From: Malikia sp041190985
GTDB lineage: Bacteria > Pseudomonadota > Gammaproteobacteria > Burkholderiales > Burkholderiaceae_C
Length of the DNA: 18,850 nucleotides
Assembly: GCA_041190985.1 (NCBI GenBank)
Contig: JBEEPT010000059.1
Location: 1 to 18,850, forward strand
Direction: 5' to 3'
Part shown: positions 17,583-18,850 of the stretch, piece by piece
Position numbering within the stretch: the stretch's first letter is position 1
How the letters are laid out: every line of letters starts with the position of its first letter
The notes under the pieces: model-generated
Databases searched by the model: none
What the model was told of the DNA's origin: nothing
The model's input: only the letters and a program-made list of their open reading frames with translations
Position numbers and translations under genes: made by a program

Positions 17583-17611
17583 AAGCCCAAGTGGATCAAG
17601 CAATTGGGCTT
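17583..17611 (-). terminator. Possible terminator after the exported-family gene
   Basis: AAGCCCAA and TTGGGCTT form a perfect 8-bp stem with a 13-base loop, 31 bases beyond the stop of the leftward gene at 17643. The trailing T-run on that strand is weak (TTTCC, then AACTTTC), so termination efficiency is uncertain. Confidence 0.4.
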
Positions 17612-17642
17612 GCAATTTTCGGCCAGGAACGGAGCAGCGAGA

Positions 17643-18740
17643 CTATGGCGTTAGGTTGCTGATGCGCGTCGACCAGTTGCCAAGTGCAGCGCGCGCGCCA
17701 GGACCATGGCTCGCACCACCGCAGGTGCCCAGCAAGTTGTCTCCGGTGCCGCCCAGGAAGAACGGTCCACCCCAGTTTGCATAGGTGCAAGGCTGCGCGA
17801 TGTACTCACTGGCGATCCAGACCGTATTGCCATCGACGGCCGCGGCACTGTAGTCACCCCAGCGGGTCCGAGGTGGGTTGCCGACCTGAGATTTGTAACT
17901 GGTAAAGCCGTCATGAGGTGCCGCGCCCGTGCCACCGGGGACGACATTCCACGGGCCGACTCCCACTATTCCATCGATCGAAGCGTATGCCGAACTCGGG
18001 TTCAAGCTGTCACCCGTCGCAGTGAATGCCATCACTCCACGGCCGCTGGCTGTCACACCAATTGCCGGGTAGGTGAAGTCATAGCCTGACGCTCCCAGAT
18101 AGCCTTGCAGGACCACCTTGGGGGTTGCTGGGTTGACGATGTACCAGGCAATCCCTGCGCGCTGCGGCCCTCCATCCGGGTTCAGGGCTGTGTCGAGCGC
18201 GCCCCACAGCTTTCCGTTGGCGTACATCACCTGCTGCATTCGTGTGTCGTTCGAGTCCGGGCGTGAAATCACTTCGTTGTGCGCGGGTTGTGCGCCGAAC
18301 AGCAGTTGCCAGCAGCCAGTCTGTCCATTGAACAACTGGGTCGCCGTATCGTTGATGCATCTTCCCTGCGGCGTGGTGTTCGTCGATGCCGTCGTTCCCG
18401 ACCCCGGTTGCTGCTGCTTGGGTGGAATCGCGTACTGATTGACGCCAAGCACCTTGGCACTCAGGTTGAGTGCGGGGAGCGCGCTATTGAGCGAGGCCGT
18501 GTTGGTCAGTGTCCAGACAATGATGTTGCTGGACGTGTAGTTGCCGCCTGTACCGGCCACGGGATGCGTCGCCTCGTCCGCGGCATTCGAGCTCATGAAA
18601 TACTCGGTACCGTTGTTGTTGAGTTGAAAAGAACTGGACCCGGGCGACTGGGCAGGCCAGACCGTGAAGCCGGGCTGGGTGGCGCCGGCATCGCTCGGCA
18701 GGCTGACCATGCCGGACGTATCGAGGTGAACCCATTTCAT
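17643..18740 (-). CDS. Exported-family conserved hypothetical protein, probably lacking its N-terminus
   Basis: A 365-residue frame rich in Gly, Asn, Ser and Thr. I recognise the style of a family of secreted hypothetical proteins from Burkholderiales: FTVWPAQSPG, NNNGTEYFMSSNAADEA, SNDTRMQQVMYANGKLWGALDTA, YPAIGVTASGRGVMAFT, NPPRTRWGDYSAAAVDGNTVWIASEY and a C-terminal ALGNWSTRIS. The last half has WGDYSA-type repeats suggestive of a beta-propeller. Proteins of this sort begin with a signal peptide and a further N-terminal region. Here the frame starts abruptly at ATG 18740 (MKWVHLDTSG), mid-fold, with an in-frame TGA at 18768-18770, no ribosome site and no signal peptide. I therefore read it as a 5'-truncated remnant. 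Function is unknown. Confidence 0.75.
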   Translation of the reverse strand: MKWVHLDTSGMVSLPSDAGATQPGFTVWPAQSPGSSSFQLNNNGTEYFMSSNAADEATHPVAGTGGNYTSSNIIVWTLTNTASLNSALPALNLSAKVLGVNQYAIPPKQQQPGSGTTASTNTTPQGRCINDTATQLFNGQTGCWQLLFGAQPAHNEVISRPDSNDTRMQQVMYANGKLWGALDTALNPDGGPQRAGIAWYIVNPATPKVVLQGYLGASGYDFTYPAIGVTASGRGVMAFTATGDSLNPSSAYASIDGIVGVGPWNVVPGGTGAAPHDGFTSYKSQVGNPPRTRWGDYSAAAVDGNTVWIASEYIAQPCTYANWGGPFFLGGTGDNLLGTCGGASHGPGARAALGNWSTRISNLTP

Positions 18741-18744
18741 TACA

Positions 18745-18780
18745 CACAAGTTTTTTCTTTTTATTGATCAATGACTTGTG
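18745..18780. repeat. AT-rich inverted repeat at the 5' edge of the truncated gene
   Basis: CACAAGT (18745-18751) and ACTTGTG (18774-18780) are perfect inverted arms around a 22-base T-rich loop, which itself contains the palindrome ATTGATCAAT (18763-18772). It marks the place where coding similarity of the neighbouring gene stops. It could be a terminator of the gene to the right or a scar of rearrangement. Confidence 0.6.
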
Positions 18781-18788
18781 ATGGGTTT

Positions 18789-18848
18789 TCAGTCCAGGCT
18801 CCCCGCCTCGCGGAGAATTTCGGCTGCCTGGACAGCGCGCCGCAAGTC
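18789..18848 (-). CDS. Possible C-terminal tail of a further gene
   Basis: The last 19 codons of the window on the - strand read DLRRAVQAAEILREAGSLD and then TGA at 18789. The composition (charged amphipathic helix, GC-rich third positions) looks like a protein C-terminus. The stretch is too short to name, and only sequence beyond the window would settle it. Confidence 0.3.
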   Translation of the reverse strand, partial: DLRRAVQAAEILREAGSLD

Positions 18849-18850
18849 GT

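Overview
The window is a high-GC, densely packed bacterial chromosome segment. The protein families (CstA with a YbdD-like partner, MaeB-type malic enzyme, a DUF2946/TonB receptor/PCuAC copper operon, SCPU pilin, RpfG-like regulator) and the codon use point to a betaproteobacterium of the order Burkholderiales. The copper operon is laid out as in Bordetella, so an Alcaligenaceae-like host is plausible, but the genus cannot be fixed from the sequence alone.

Layout. Positions 1-203 (-) hold the start of a secreted spore-coat-U/Csu-type pilin. Its structured leader resembles a c-di-GMP-I riboswitch. On the + strand follow a six-TM potassium channel with a C-terminal zinc ribbon, a long exported protein of unknown function with a YfiM-like C-terminus, a small conserved hypothetical, and a cstA-type peptide/pyruvate transporter (TTG start, operator-like dyad upstream) with its small YbdD-like partner. 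A bidirectional terminator at 6045-6067 separates these from a convergent NADP-type malic enzyme on the - strand. Together these two units touch pyruvate/C4 metabolism.

Positions 8591-12523 (-) are a three-gene copper operon read in the order cruR-like (DUF2946, CPFC and RAPP motifs), TonB-dependent receptor, YcnI-PCuAC fusion. This matches the Bordetella pertussis cruR-bfrG-bp2921 arrangement, in which the nascent DUF2946 peptide senses copper and controls Rho termination before the receptor gene. Just upstream on the same strand sit a soluble histidine kinase and an HD-GYP response regulator whose HD motif is degenerate.

From about 14.9 kb to the end the region looks accessory and eroding. 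It holds an ABC ATPase broken by an in-frame TAG and by a deletion/frameshift that removed the signature and Walker B, beside an intact ABC-2 permease. It also holds a small membrane protein preceded by a long tetranucleotide microsatellite, and an exported-family protein that has lost its N-terminus. The last 60 bases may be the tail of another - strand gene. No tRNA, rRNA, CRISPR array or complete insertion sequence was seen.
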